Assembly (NCBI RefSeq): GCF_902806285.1
Contig: NZ_CADCWA010000120.1
Coordinates: 1 to 57,054 of the forward strand
Direction: 5' to 3'
Source: an uncultured Sphingomonas sp.
GTDB lineage: Bacteria > Pseudomonadota > Alphaproteobacteria > Sphingomonadales > Sphingomonadaceae
DNA length: 57,054 nt
The position numbers were made by a program, and so were the translations under genes. Numbering within the stretch: the first letter of the stretch is position 1; each line of letters opens with the position of its first letter. The notes below the pieces were generated by a model that was not told the origin of the DNA, did no database searches, and was given only the letters and a program-made list of their open reading frames with translations. Positions 43,858 through 53,255 of this stretch are shown here, in pieces.

Positions 43858-44302
43858 AGCAGCCAGTGTAGCAGTCAACTTGGAAATGGAAACCGAGCTG
43901 CTTTGACCCAGCTTGGTGACCAACACGATGTCCGCATACATCTCTCAATCTCGCGGCCATTCAGGTCTGACGAGACCGGCCGTGCAAGCTGAGCATCCAA
44001 CCCAAAGGTAAGCGGGAACGAACGTCCGATCACGGGCAGCAGCAATCGGAGCCTGAATGTCCGACACCGAGTATTTGCGGCCGCAGCCATCCTCAATGAA
44101 CGAAAGTCCGCTTATGGGCAGTGGCGATCAAAGCCTGAGTATCCGAGTCTGGGTCTTCTCGACATCAGGGCTGCGGCCGCTAAGGGCCGATCCGCGTCAC
44201 TCAGACCAAGCCGCCGCGCACTCGTAAGCGGATTTCCGGTCACCTTTTGCGACTGAGCCACGCGGAGCTACCTCTTTGCACCCCCGGCGAGTAGGCGCTG
44301 AC
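43858..44302. repeat. Intergenic region with at least two copies of a dispersed repeat
   Basis: The gap before the helicase gene holds GAACGTCCGATCACGGGC at 44020-44037 and GAAAGTCCGCTTATGGGC at 44102-44119, about 82 bases apart, with GAATGTCCGACACCGAGT between them. The common pattern is GAANGTCCGCTTNTGGGC. Similar units occur at 48190 and 50654. No coding gene was found here; the helicase promoter must be at the right end. Confidence 0.65.
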
Positions 44303-45988
44303 ATGATGCACAATCCGTATATCAATCCGGCCCTTGGTCGAGCATTGGCCACTCGCGGCTTCGATACGCTCACCTCCGTCCAATCTGCAGTCGTCGAATA
44401 CCAGGCTCAAGGCCGTGACCTGGTCGTTTCCGCCAAGACCGGGTCGGGCAAGACGGTCGCCTTCGGCCTCGCCATGGCGGAACAGCTGCTGGAGGGCGAG
44501 CGCGTGCCCTGGTCGCCGGAGCCGATGGCCCTGGTGATCGCGCCGACCCGCGAGCTGGCGCTGCAGGTCAGCAAGGAGCTGCAATGGCTTTACGATCCCG
44601 CGGGCGCCCGGGTCGTCACCTGCGTGGGCGGGATGGATCCGATCAAGGAACGCCGGGCGCTCGGCGGCGGGGCCCACATCGTGGTCGGCACGCCAGGCCG
44701 CTTGCGGGACCATCTGGAGCGCGGCGCGCTGAGCCTGTCCGGCATGCGGGTCGTGGTGCTGGACGAAGCGGACGAGATGCTCGACATGGGCTTCCGCGAG
44801 GAGCTCGAGGAGATCCTCGACGCGACTCCCGACGGGCGGCGCACCTTGTTGTTCTCCGCCACCATGCCGCGGCCCATCGTCGCGATGGCCAAGCGGTACC
44901 AGAAGGACGCGCTGCGCATCGAGACGATCGGTGAGCGGGAGGCACATGCCGACATCGTCTACCAGGCCGTGGCCGTGTCCCCGACCGACATCGAGCATGT
45001 GGTCGTGAACTTATTGAGGATGCACGAAGCGGAGACAGCCATCCTGTTCTGCGCCACCCGCGAAGCAGTGCGGCGATTGCATGTCAGCCTCAGCGAGCGC
45101 GGCTTCCAGGCGGTGGCCCTTTCGGGCGAGCATAGCCAGAACGAACGCAACGCTGCGCTTCAAAGCCTGCGCGACGGGCGCGCACGGGTCTGTGTGGCGA
45201 CCGACGTCGCCGCCCGCGGGATCGATCTGCCCTCGGTTTCGCTGGTTGTTCACGTCGAGCTTCCTCGCGATGCCGAGGCGCTGCAGCATCGATCGGGCAG
45301 GACCGGGCGCGCCGGGCGCAAGGGCGTCGCCGTGCTGATCGTCCCGTTCCGCCGCCGCCGGGCGGTCGAGACCATGCTGCGGAGCGCCCGCATTCAGCCC
45401 GAGTGGATCGAGCCGCCGACGGCCGAGCAGATCCGGGCCAAGGACCGCGAGCGTCTGTTGGAAATTGCGTCCGCACCCGTCGAAGCCGATGAGGAAGATC
45501 GCGAGCTGGCGCAGCAGCTGATGGCCAAGCTCTCACCAGAAGCGATCGCCCGGGCGCTGGTCCGGTCTCTCCGGACCGATCTCCCGGCGCCCGAGGACCT
45601 GCTGGTGTCCGGCGGCAAGGAAGACCGCAGCGACCCCGGCCCGCGCAGCGGGTTCGAAGGCTCGACCTGGTTCCGGATCAACGCCGGGCGCCGGCACAAC
45701 GCCGACCCGCGCTGGCTGCTGCCGCTGATCTGCCGCTACGGGCATGTCGGGCGCAACGACATCGGCGCGATCAGGATCGCGGCGAACGAGAGCTATTTCG
45801 AGGTGACCCCGCGGGCCACGCCGGGCTTCGTCAAGGCGCTCCGCCGCGCGACGATCGCGGCCGAGGACGACGGCATGGTGATCGAGCCCGCACCGCCGCG
45901 CTCGGCCGAGGAGGCTGCCCGTCCCCGCGGAAAGCCGCAGCGGCCCGCCAAGGCGCGTGGCTCAGGCTCGCGCCCGTCGGCCGCCTAG
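44303..45988 (+). CDS. DEAD-box RNA helicase with DbpA-type RNA-binding domain
   Basis: A 561-residue DEAD-box helicase. Motifs in order: Q region GFDTLTSVQSAV, VVSAKTGSGKTVAFGLA (I), IAPTRELALQV (Ia), GTPGRLRDHL (Ib), LDEADEMLDMGF (II), FSATMP (III), ILFCATREAVRRLHVSL (IV), VATDVAARGIDLPSV (V) and QHRSGRTGRAGRKGVAVL (VI). From ~455 on a DbpA/CsdA-like RNA-binding domain appears: WFRINAGRRHNADPRWLLPL, RNDIGAIRIAANESYFEV. A basic tail ends the protein. It is probably a ribosome-assembly or RNA-decay helicase. I start at ATGATGCACAAT; the longer TTG frame has no support. Confidence 0.93.
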   Translation: MMHNPYINPALGRALATRGFDTLTSVQSAVVEYQAQGRDLVVSAKTGSGKTVAFGLAMAEQLLEGERVPWSPEPMALVIAPTRELALQVSKELQWLYDPAGARVVTCVGGMDPIKERRALGGGAHIVVGTPGRLRDHLERGALSLSGMRVVVLDEADEMLDMGFREELEEILDATPDGRRTLLFSATMPRPIVAMAKRYQKDALRIETIGEREAHADIVYQAVAVSPTDIEHVVVNLLRMHEAETAILFCATREAVRRLHVSLSERGFQAVALSGEHSQNERNAALQSLRDGRARVCVATDVAARGIDLPSVSLVVHVELPRDAEALQHRSGRTGRAGRKGVAVLIVPFRRRRAVETMLRSARIQPEWIEPPTAEQIRAKDRERLLEIASAPVEADEEDRELAQQLMAKLSPEAIARALVRSLRTDLPAPEDLLVSGGKEDRSDPGPRSGFEGSTWFRINAGRRHNADPRWLLPLICRYGHVGRNDIGAIRIAANESYFEVTPRATPGFVKALRRATIAAEDDGMVIEPAPPRSAEEAARPRGKPQRPAKARGSGSRPSAA

Positions 45989-46070
45989 CTGGGCAAGCCC
46001 GGCGAACATTGCCGCCCTGTTGCAGCTTGAGGTCTTGGGTTCGCCACGATTGGCCGGTAAGGCGCCGCCC

Positions 46071-47939
46071 ATGCTGAGCATCAACGGTATCACGGTGCGC
46101 CTTGGCGGGCGCACGATCATCGATCGCGCATCTGCGGCGATCCGCCCGAACAGCCGCGTCGGCCTGATCGGCCGCAACGGCGCGGGCAAGTCGACCCTGA
46201 TGAAGGTGCTGATCGGCCAGCTGGAGCCCGACGAAGGCGAGATCGACATGCCGCGCCGCACCAGGCTCGGCTACATCGCCCAGGACGCGCCCAGCGGTAC
46301 CGCCACGCCGTTCGAAACCGTTCTGGCGGCCGATGTGGAGCGGGCGGCGCTGATGGACGAGGCCGAGACCTGCACCGACATGGACCGGCTCGGCGACGTG
46401 CATGAGCGGCTGCTGGTCATCGATGCCTATTCGGCACCGGCCCGGGCGGCTCGGATCCTGCTCGGCCTCGGCTTCGACGAGGAGATGCAGGCCAGGCCGC
46501 TGGACAGCTACTCCGGTGGCTGGAAGATGCGCGTCGCCCTGGCGGCGCTGCTGTTTTCCGAACCCGACCTCCTGCTGCTCGACGAGCCGTCCAACCACCT
46601 GGACCTGGAAGCCACGCTCTGGCTGGAAAGCTTCCTCAAGACCTACGCCGGCACCCTGATCGTGATCAGCCATGAGCGCGACCTGCTGAACAATGTGGTG
46701 GATACCATCCTCCACCTCGACCGGGGCAAGATCGCCCTGTACTCGGGCGGCTACGACGATTTCGAGCGGCAGCGGGCAGAACGGGCGGCGCAGCTCGCGG
46801 CCGCCAAGGCGTCGCAGGATGCCCAGCGCGCCCGGCTCCAGGACTATATAGCGCGCAACAGCGCGCGGGCCTCGACCGCCAAGCAGGCTCAGTCACGTGC
46901 GAAAATGCTCGCCAAGATGCAGCCGATCGCCGCACTGGCCGAAGATCCGACCCTCAGCTTCGGTTTTCCGAACCCGACTGAGTTGAAGCCACCGCTGATC
47001 ACGCTCGAGATGGCGGCCGTCGGCTATGCGGACGCGGCTCCGGTGCTGCGCTCGCTCAACCTGCGGATCGACCCCGACGACCGGATCGCGCTGCTTGGCC
47101 GCAACGGCAACGGCAAGACGACGCTGGCGCGCCTGCTGGCCGCCCAGCTCGCCCCGATGGAAGGCGCGATCAACGCTTCGGGCAGGATGCGGGTCGGCTA
47201 TTTCACCCAGTATCAGGTGGAAGAGCTGCATGGCGACGACACCCCGCTGCAGCACATGACCCGCGCCATGGCGGGGGCGACGCCCGGAGCCGTTCGGGCG
47301 CAGCTCGGCCGCTTCGGCTTTTCGGGCGACAAGGCGACCACCAGGACCAACAAGCTGTCAGGCGGCGAGCGGGCGCGGCTCGCGCTGGCGCTGATCACGC
47401 GCGAGGCGCCGCACTTGCTGATCCTGGACGAGCCGACCAACCACCTGGATGTCGACGCGCGGGAGGCGCTGGTGCAGGCGCTGAACGACTATGACGGCGC
47501 CGTCATCCTCATCAGCCACGACCGCCACATGGTGGAGCTGACGGCCGACCGGCTGGTGCTGGTCGATAATGGGGCGGCGGTCGACTACCCCGGCAGCATC
47601 GACGACTACATCGACCTGGTGCTCGGCCGTAACCAGCCCAAGGCCGAGGCGAGGCCGAAAGCGGCCAAGGTCGATCGCAAGGCCGAGGCGAAGGCGCGTG
47701 AAGACGCCCGCGAACTGAAGAAGGCCGCGGCGGCGGCCGAGGCGGAAAGCGCCCGCTTGGCGGCCCAGTGCGCGGCCATCGACCGCGCGATGTTCGATCC
47801 GGGTGGAGCAGATCCGACCCTTGCATTGCTGCCGATAAGCGAACTGTCCCGTGAGCGAGCCAAGCTCGCCGCCGAGTTGGCGCTCGCGGAAGCGCGTTGG
47901 CTGCAGGCCAGCGAACAGCTGGAGCGGCAAGCCGCCTAA
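46071..47939 (+). CDS. ABC-F family ATPase
   Basis: A 622-residue soluble protein with two ABC domains in one chain and no membrane segments. First domain: GLIGRNGAGKSTLMKVLIGQ (Walker A), LDSYSGGWKMRVALAALLFS (signature), LLLDEPSNHLDLEATLWLES (Walker B). Then comes the P-site linker (RAARLAAAKASQDAQRARL-like Arg/Ala-rich helix). Second domain: ALLGRNGNGKTTLARLLAAQ, TNKLSGGERARLALALITRE, LLILDEPTNHLDVDAREALV. The C-terminus is an Ala/Glu/Lys-rich coiled coil. ABC-F proteins act on ribosomes; this matches the Uup/YheS-like group. The start at MLSINGITVRLGG is preceded by an unlikely longer frame. It follows the helicase on the same strand. Confidence 0.93.
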   Translation: MLSINGITVRLGGRTIIDRASAAIRPNSRVGLIGRNGAGKSTLMKVLIGQLEPDEGEIDMPRRTRLGYIAQDAPSGTATPFETVLAADVERAALMDEAETCTDMDRLGDVHERLLVIDAYSAPARAARILLGLGFDEEMQARPLDSYSGGWKMRVALAALLFSEPDLLLLDEPSNHLDLEATLWLESFLKTYAGTLIVISHERDLLNNVVDTILHLDRGKIALYSGGYDDFERQRAERAAQLAAAKASQDAQRARLQDYIARNSARASTAKQAQSRAKMLAKMQPIAALAEDPTLSFGFPNPTELKPPLITLEMAAVGYADAAPVLRSLNLRIDPDDRIALLGRNGNGKTTLARLLAAQLAPMEGAINASGRMRVGYFTQYQVEELHGDDTPLQHMTRAMAGATPGAVRAQLGRFGFSGDKATTRTNKLSGGERARLALALITREAPHLLILDEPTNHLDVDAREALVQALNDYDGAVILISHDRHMVELTADRLVLVDNGAAVDYPGSIDDYIDLVLGRNQPKAEARPKAAKVDRKAEAKAREDARELKKAAAAAEAESARLAAQCAAIDRAMFDPGGADPTLALLPISELSRERAKLAAELALAEARWLQASEQLERQAA

Positions 47940-48410
47940 ACTCGCTACGCGCGGCGCAGTCGCGCGGCACCTAACGGAGGCCACGCCATCTCAGATTTCG
48001 GGATGTCCTACGATCCTGATTACATCAGCTTTCGACCACTTGGTCTTGAATTGTGAGCGGCGGACACAGCGCTTATACAAGCCCGCCTTTGCGAACAGGA
48101 ACGCGGAGAGCGAATTGCCCGCTCGGCCACTCCACGTTATTAGCCGGCATGAACAAACGTCCGGTCCTGGGATGCGCTAGATCCTCGCTGAACGTCCGCT
48201 TGTGGGTCGTCGCTGTGATTACGGACGGGTTGTTGGGCCAACTCGCATCAATGGGCAGCTATGCGCCCACCTTGGCCATTGAAGGCTCATCAGCCTGAAC
48301 CGGGATCGGACGCTCGTCATCCTCCATTGTCTGCTTTGATCCCTCGCGGACTTTCGGCTGCAGCTATGTCAGATTGCTACCTTGAGGTGACGCTATGCTG
48401 AGACATCGAG
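47940..48410. repeat. Intergenic region with dispersed repeat
   Basis: About 470 bases without a gene. GAACGTCCGCTTGTGGGTC at 48190-48208 is nearly identical to GAATGTCTGCTTGTGGGTC at 50654-50672, and a partner ACGGACGGGTTGTTGGGCC follows. It looks like a degenerate palindromic dispersed element. Short frames across it are not gene-like. Confidence 0.6.
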
Positions 48411-48827
48411 ATGTCCTTGCCACTGCTGTGGCAGTTGAGCCGGTTTAGCGCAGTGGAGCAAGCCGCCCTTACGATCGCTGCGCTGTTGATCGTCGCTACT
48501 ATGTGCGTCCATTCGATTCTGGGACAGCGGCGGCTGATCCGGCCGCTCCTCGATCAGAGCGGAGGCATCATGCAGCGGCCGCTTGCCCGGTTCATTGTGC
48601 CGTTTGCCTGGCATCTGACCAGTCTCATCGGCCTCGTCCTGGCCGCGATCCTGTTCGCTTGGGCCTGGGCGCCAGAGAGTGCGCGCTCCATCGGCCTCGC
48701 ACTGGCAGGAGCCGTGTTCAGCGCGGCGGGGATATGGGATGCGATCGGGAGTCGCGGGCAGCATGTCGGCTGGCCGCCGCTGACCCTGATCGGACTGGCT
48801 TGTCTTGCGGCACTGATCCTTAGCTAG
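48411..48827 (+). CDS. Small integral membrane protein
   Basis: A 138-residue protein with about four hydrophobic segments: residues ~15-37 (AALTIAALLIVATMCVHSIL), ~60-83 (FIVPFAWHLTSLIGLVLAAI), ~90-110 (IGLALAGAVFSAAGIWDAI) and ~118-137 (WPPLTLIGLACLAALIL). Between the first two is a charged loop (GQRRLIRPLLDQSGGIMQRP). No family was recognised, but codon use and the regular membrane layout support a real gene. Flanked by gene-free stretches on both sides. Confidence 0.7.
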   Translation: MSLPLLWQLSRFSAVEQAALTIAALLIVATMCVHSILGQRRLIRPLLDQSGGIMQRPLARFIVPFAWHLTSLIGLVLAAILFAWAWAPESARSIGLALAGAVFSAAGIWDAIGSRGQHVGWPPLTLIGLACLAALILS

Positions 48828-49089
48828 GTGGATTGGGTACCTGGTCAGCTAGTCCTCCTCCTTGGTGCTGTGTGGGGTTTGCTTAACCCTTGTCTCAGGT
48901 GACACCAGACGTTCCGCTACCGGCCAGATACGACCGTTCGGGTGGGCGCCGGTTCTGGTTATTACGAGCTAACCTGACCCAAATGAGGAAGGGTTGCCAA
49001 CTTCCACGAAAGCGCAGGTTTAACTCGGAACTGGTGTTGCCGTACGGCTTGATCGCCCAGGAAGGTCATCACGAGCTTCCGTCCGTCCA

Positions 49090-50295
49090 TTGTGCAGTGC
49101 AGCAAAAGACCTATCTTGCAAGCTGCGGCCGTCCGGTCCGAGTGCAGGAGTTAAGACGATCCGCAAGATACACGATACGATTACGCGCCTGGCTGCACTC
49201 AAGGCGCGAGTGCACGCCCCGGCACCTGAAGCAAGCAGCGCCCGTTTGCAGCTGTTGACGGGATTCGGATCGAACCCCGGTAATCTGAACGCTCGGATGT
49301 ATGTGCCGGAGGCCCTCGCTGCCGATGCGCCGCTCGTTGTCGTGCTTCATGGCTGCACCCAGTCCCCTGCCAGCTATGATGCGGGTTCCGCTTGGTCGAA
49401 GCTCGCCGATGAGCGCGGCTTTGCGGTGCTCTACCCCGAGCAGCAGCGGAGCAACAATCCGAACCTTTGCTTTAACTGGTTCTCACCGGATGACGCTGCC
49501 CGCGACCGGGGCGAGGCGCTGTCCATCCGCCAGATGGTCGACACAATGCATGCGCGCCATGCGACGGACCCCGGGCGGACGTTCGTGACGGGGCTCTCGG
49601 CAGGTGGGGCCATGACGGCTGTCATGCTCGCGACCTACCCCGACGTGTTCGCCGGAGGAGCGGTCATTGCCGGCCTGCCGTTCGGTACGGCCCGCTCGGT
49701 GCCCGAAGCGTTCGACCGCATGCGCGCGCATGGCGGCGGCGCGCCCGAGCAGTTGGCGGCGCTGGTCCGCTCGGCCTCTGACCACCCTGGACCCTGGCCG
49801 AAGCTCTCTGTCTGGCACGGCAGCAACGATGCCACGGTAGACCCAACCAACGCCGCGGCCCTAATCGGCCAATGGCGGTTGCTGCACGGCGTGCCCGCGG
49901 CCCCCTGCCGAACCGACATGGTGCACGGCTACCCCCACCGGGTATGGTGCGGGCCGGACGGAGCTGAGGTGATGGAGGAATATGTGATCACCGGCATGGC
50001 CCACGGCACGCCGCTCAGCACGTCGGGCACGGTGTCTGGGGAAGTCGCCGGACCCTACATGCTGGAGGCCGGGATCTCGTCCACGCGGCTGATCGCACGC
50101 TTCTGGGGCATAATGGAGCATGCGGAGCATGAAGTTCGCCGTCCGGCCTTTGCGGAGGAACGGAGACCTCCGCAGCCGGAGCAGCAGCTGCCGGACCTGG
50201 AGCCTGTTCGGCGGCGGCCTCACCTGCGGCATGTGCCTGGTGGAGTTCAGGCCACCATCGAGAATGCATTGCGCTCGGCCGGGCTGATGCGCTGA
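49090..50295 (+). CDS. PHB depolymerase-like esterase (extracellular type 1 catalytic domain)
   Basis: About 401 residues of the poly(3-hydroxybutyrate) depolymerase/feruloyl-esterase-like alpha/beta-hydrolase group. The family pattern is strong: GFGSNPGNLNARMYVPEALA, PLVVVLHGCTQSPASYDAGS, NNPNLCFNWFSPDDAARDRG, the lipase box in VTGLSAGGAMTAVMLATYPD and the C-terminal EEYVITGMAHGTPLSTSG with the likely catalytic His. A Pro/Arg-rich tail (RRPPQPEQQLPDLEPVRRRP) follows. There is no clear signal peptide, and the start is uncertain: the frame opens at a TTG and no ATG or GTG precedes the conserved part. Substrate could be a short-chain polyester or an aryl ester. Confidence 0.87.
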   Translation: MCSAAKDLSCKLRPSGPSAGVKTIRKIHDTITRLAALKARVHAPAPEASSARLQLLTGFGSNPGNLNARMYVPEALAADAPLVVVLHGCTQSPASYDAGSAWSKLADERGFAVLYPEQQRSNNPNLCFNWFSPDDAARDRGEALSIRQMVDTMHARHATDPGRTFVTGLSAGGAMTAVMLATYPDVFAGGAVIAGLPFGTARSVPEAFDRMRAHGGGAPEQLAALVRSASDHPGPWPKLSVWHGSNDATVDPTNAAALIGQWRLLHGVPAAPCRTDMVHGYPHRVWCGPDGAEVMEEYVITGMAHGTPLSTSGTVSGEVAGPYMLEAGISSTRLIARFWGIMEHAEHEVRRPAFAEERRPPQPEQQLPDLEPVRRRPHLRHVPGGVQATIENALRSAGLMR

Positions 50296-50312
50296 CCGGT
50301 CAGGAGTAGTCC

Positions 50313-50495
50313 ATGTCGAACCCAGTAGAAAGCATTGGCTTGGTCGAGCGCGCCTTTCAACTCGCGCTTGCTTCCTTCGACGTCGGGGAAATTCGCGCCA
50401 AGCTCCGGCGCGAAGGCTACGCCCAGGTGGACGAGCACCTTAGCGGTCCTAGCCTTCGGGCTGCACTCAAGAAGCTGATGCGCCGCTCGGAGTAG
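50313..50495 (+). CDS. Small conserved protein of unknown function
   Basis: A 60-residue soluble protein: MSNPVESIGLVERAFQLALA, then FDVGEIRAKLRREGYAQVDE and HLSGPSLRAALKKLMRRSE. Short proteins of the form 'V-x-x-IE-AFQLA ... S-x-x-EIR-KLK-EGY--VD-HL-G' are familiar in sphingomonads without a known role. A good ribosome binding site (CAGGAG) lies upstream, and it follows the esterase by 17 bases, so it is probably cotranscribed. Confidence 0.78.
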   Translation: MSNPVESIGLVERAFQLALASFDVGEIRAKLRREGYAQVDEHLSGPSLRAALKKLMRRSE

Positions 50496-51136
50496 GCGGC
50501 AAGGTAGGGCACGTTCGGGATAACGGCGGCAGCTATGACTCTGATGTCCGTCTTGGAGTTTGCAGGAACTCAAGCGCCGGCCTGCTTTCGGCTATTTAGA
50601 CCATCAGCCCACATGAACGGACGTCCGGTTATCGGGATCGGCGAAGCGGCCGCGAATGTCTGCTTGTGGGTCCAATCGGCCGCGATCGTCCGTATGTGCA
50701 TCAGACGGCCATCGACACTTGGCTCACCTTGGAGTTGTCGATCGCCCGATGAGGACAGGCGCGAACGATCGATCCTGGGTAAGGCATACGCAGGATGCTT
50801 CCCGCAGCCTGCTTCTCTTCAATGACGTCCAACGCCTCTGTTGTAACGGCGCCCGTTACAACAGCACTCTATTGCTGCTCGGCTTCTTGGTGCCACGTGA
50901 GTCAGCCCTCATCATCGAGGGTGATTATTGTGTCTCAGACGTCAGAAAAGAGAGCAGGTGCAGGCAGCAGCCACTCCTCGCACCCTTGCCGAACGGGCAA
51001 CTCGCTTGGCTTGCCTCCGCCCGATCAACACCGACAAGGTGAAGCTCAGCAGCACCAAGGCGGGACATGTCATGACCTTCACCCTGCGAGTGATGGACGA
51101 TGAAGTGCAGTTGCTTCATCGGTATCTCAGCTCACA
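50496..51136. repeat. Intergenic region with dispersed repeat, before a recombinase remnant
   Basis: No gene is recognised. GAATGTCTGCTTGTGGGTC lies at 50654-50672, with GAACGGACGTCCGG at 50613-50626 and CGATCGTCCGTATGTG at 50683-50698 around it, so this is another copy of the family at 44.0 and 48.2 kb. The right half (from ~50930) has an open frame of 74 codons ending at 51152, overlapping the recombinase remnant, which could be vestigial sequence of the same element; I could not match it to anything. Confidence 0.55.
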
Positions 51137-52021
51137 GTGCGCTCGATCCTGAGCAAGTTCGACGAGTACCAGAGTGCCGAGAACGCTAAGCATGTGCGGC
51201 GATCCATGCTTGCCAATGCCAAGCAGGGCTTCTGGAACGGGTCACGGCCGCCGCTTGGCTACAGTGTCGTCGTTGCCGAACGGCGTGGCGACAAGGACAA
51301 GAAGGTCCTGGTGATCGACGAGACCGAGGCGCCCCTCGTGCGGCGGCGCCTTGACCATCAGACCGGCAAGTCGGGTCAACACCGTTACTATGCCTGCTCA
51401 CGTCGGGCGACTCGCGGCGAGACTGCCTGCACAGGCCGATTAATCCGGATGGAGAAGCTCGATCGTTCGGTGCTCGATGAGCTTGAGAACCGCATCGTTG
51501 CGCCTGAACGGCTTCCTGACCTCCTCGCAGCCTTTCTCGAGAAAACCGACGAGTCGGACAATCGCCGCCGTGAGGAGCTAACGCTGCTTCGCTCGGCCAA
51601 GACCAACAGCACCGGCGCGCTGAACCGGCTGTTTGAGCTTGTCGAGCGGGGCCTTGCGGCTCCATCCGACCGAGACTTCGCTGAGCGGCTGACCTATCAT
51701 CGCCAGAGGATTGCAGCACTCACCAGCGACATCACCGCTCTCCAGAAGCAACTCACGTCCAGTCAACGCAGGATTACGCCTGATGTCGTGGAGAAGTTCG
51801 GAAGCCTGCTGAGAGAGGGCCTTCGCGGGGACAATCCTGCCTTGCGCCAAGCGTACGTCCGACTTCTGATCGACGAGGTGATCGTCGGAGCGGAGCAGGT
51901 CCACATCCGTGGCTCGCGCAAGGCACTGGAAAGCGCCGTGCTGGCGACCTCGGCTCGCCCCGGTGCCGGAGTGCCCAGCTTTGCACGGGAATGGCGCACC
52001 CGACAGGATTCGAACCTGTGA
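51137..52021 (+). pseudogene. Large serine recombinase, gutted remnant
   Basis: The frame encodes parts of a large serine recombinase but lacks the N-terminal resolvase catalytic domain with the active Ser. It begins in the recombinase linker region (LSKFDEYQSAENAKHVRRSM, LANAKQGFWNGSRPPLGYSV). A further deletion of about 130-150 residues lies after EAPLVRR, where the sequence jumps to SGQHRYYACSRRATRGETAC in the zinc ribbon. The remaining coiled coil and C-terminal part are typical ([49 protein letters not shown]). The last codons (WRTRQDSNL) are read from the 3' end of the tRNA-Arg gene. Not functional as recombinase. Confidence 0.85.
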
Positions 52022-52068
52022 CCTACGCCTTCGGAGGGCGTCACTCTATCCAGCTGAGCTACGGGTGC
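51992..52068 (-). tRNA. tRNA-Arg (anticodon CCG)
   Basis: A 77-base cloverleaf on the reverse strand. The acceptor stem GCACCCG pairs with CGGGTGC, followed by discriminator G and an encoded CCA. D arm GCTCAGCTGGATAGAGT; anticodon arm ACGCC-CTCCGAA-GGCGT with anticodon CCG, which reads CGG; T arm ACAGG-TTCGAAT-CCTGT. The 3' half overlaps the C-terminus of the serine recombinase remnant on the other strand, suggesting that the tRNA 3' end was an integration site. Confidence 0.97.
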
Positions 52069-52394
52069 CTGCCTTTCGCTTAGCCCGCCGAGCGCGCGGC
52101 GGTCAACGTCGAAGCGACCGTTGGACGACCACCACGCCGACGCCTTGCGCCACAGTTTCTCACATCTGGACGGCGGCCGCCCTTTCTCCGAAACGATCTT
52201 GACTACCCGCCACCTCAAGATTGAAGTAGGTGCATCCTTATCGTGAGACACAATTGCTCGTCCGAACCCATCCGGGCTGTCCCCTTGATCTTGCCGCAAC
52301 GACGCTTCGGGCGCGATGTGGCATCGCTGCACGCTGACCTGGACAGAGCGATCAGCAGCGCGGACTCCCTCCGGCGGCTGGGCGGACGCTGCGG
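52069..52394. other. Region between tRNA-Arg and the WecB-like gene
   Basis: No gene is seen. It should contain the tRNA promoter (reverse) and the promoter of the polysaccharide genes (forward). Short frames across it are shadows. No repeat recognised. Confidence 0.5.
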
Positions 52395-53207
52395 ATGAAC
52401 CCGGTTGCCAACAGCCGGGGGAGCGAGGCGCGGGCCGATCCGCGGCCGATCTTCGGGCTCGACATCTCCCTGCTTGCCCAGGACGAGCTGATCGAGGAGT
52501 TGCTAGCGCCGCCTTCTGCCGGGGGGGCGAAGCTGGTGGCGACGGTCAACGTCGATCATGTGGTGACGCTTCGGACCAACTCGCGCTTCCGCGAGGCCTA
52601 TGATCGCGCCTGGCGGGTCACCGTCGATGGCGCGCCCGTGTATCTCTATGCCCGGGCGGTCGGCGTGCCGCTGCGCGAACGTGTCACCGGGGCCGATCTG
52701 TTCGCGGAGTTGATCGAGCGCTGGGAACCCGCGAAGCACCGTTTGTTCATGCTGGTTCCAAATGACGCGGTGGCGGCCCGAATGGCGCTGGCCATGGCGC
52801 AGCGCGGCTATGACGAGCGCACCCTCACGATTGAAGTGCCACCCTTCGGCTTCGAACGCGATGCCGACTACAGCCAGGACCTGGCGGCCCGGATCAGGGC
52901 GAAGCAGCCGACCCACATCATCATGGGCGTGGGCGCACCCAAGTCCGAGATTTGGGCACACGAGCACCGCGACCAGCTGGGCGACGCGATCGTTCTGTGC
53001 GTCGGCGCCGCGGTGGAGTTCGTGACCGGCCTCAAGATGCGCTCGCCCCTCTTCATGCGCCGGATCGGGATGGAATGGTTCTGGCGTTTCGCAACCGAGC
53101 CCCGGCGCCTGTTCCATCGTTACTTCATCCGCTCCTTCGGCTTCGTGCTGGCGATGATGGCCGATCGGCCGCGGGCGGGCGGGAGCCTCAAGCCGGGTCA
53201 TGACTGA
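52395..53207 (+). CDS. WecB/TagA/CpsF family glycosyltransferase
   Basis: A 270-residue GT26-family glycosyltransferase, related to N-acetylmannosaminuronosyl- and GlcNAc/ManNAc-transferases that act on lipid-linked sugars at the inner membrane. Family parts: AKLVATVNVDHVVTLRTNSR, RAWRVTVDGAPVYLYARAVG, RVTGADLFAELIERWEPAKH, RLFMLVPNDAVAARMALAMA, THIIMGVGAPKSEIWAHEHR and VLCVGAAVEFVTGLKMRSPL followed by RIGMEWFWRFATEPRRLFHR. The latter is the usual C-terminal signature. In sphingomonads such enzymes sit in exopolysaccharide clusters; the Wzy-like and Wzx genes follow. Confidence 0.93.
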   Translation: MNPVANSRGSEARADPRPIFGLDISLLAQDELIEELLAPPSAGGAKLVATVNVDHVVTLRTNSRFREAYDRAWRVTVDGAPVYLYARAVGVPLRERVTGADLFAELIERWEPAKHRLFMLVPNDAVAARMALAMAQRGYDERTLTIEVPPFGFERDADYSQDLAARIRAKQPTHIIMGVGAPKSEIWAHEHRDQLGDAIVLCVGAAVEFVTGLKMRSPLFMRRIGMEWFWRFATEPRRLFHRYFIRSFGFVLAMMADRPRAGGSLKPGHD

Positions 53208-53255
53208 TCGCTCCCGCATTGGCTTGAGGGCGGCTGGCACGGTGTCGGGAATGCG

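Noticed and set aside
51909-52202. Forward frame coding [20 protein letters not shown]
   Set aside because: This well-known spurious protein is the antisense translation of the tRNA-Arg gene and not a real gene.
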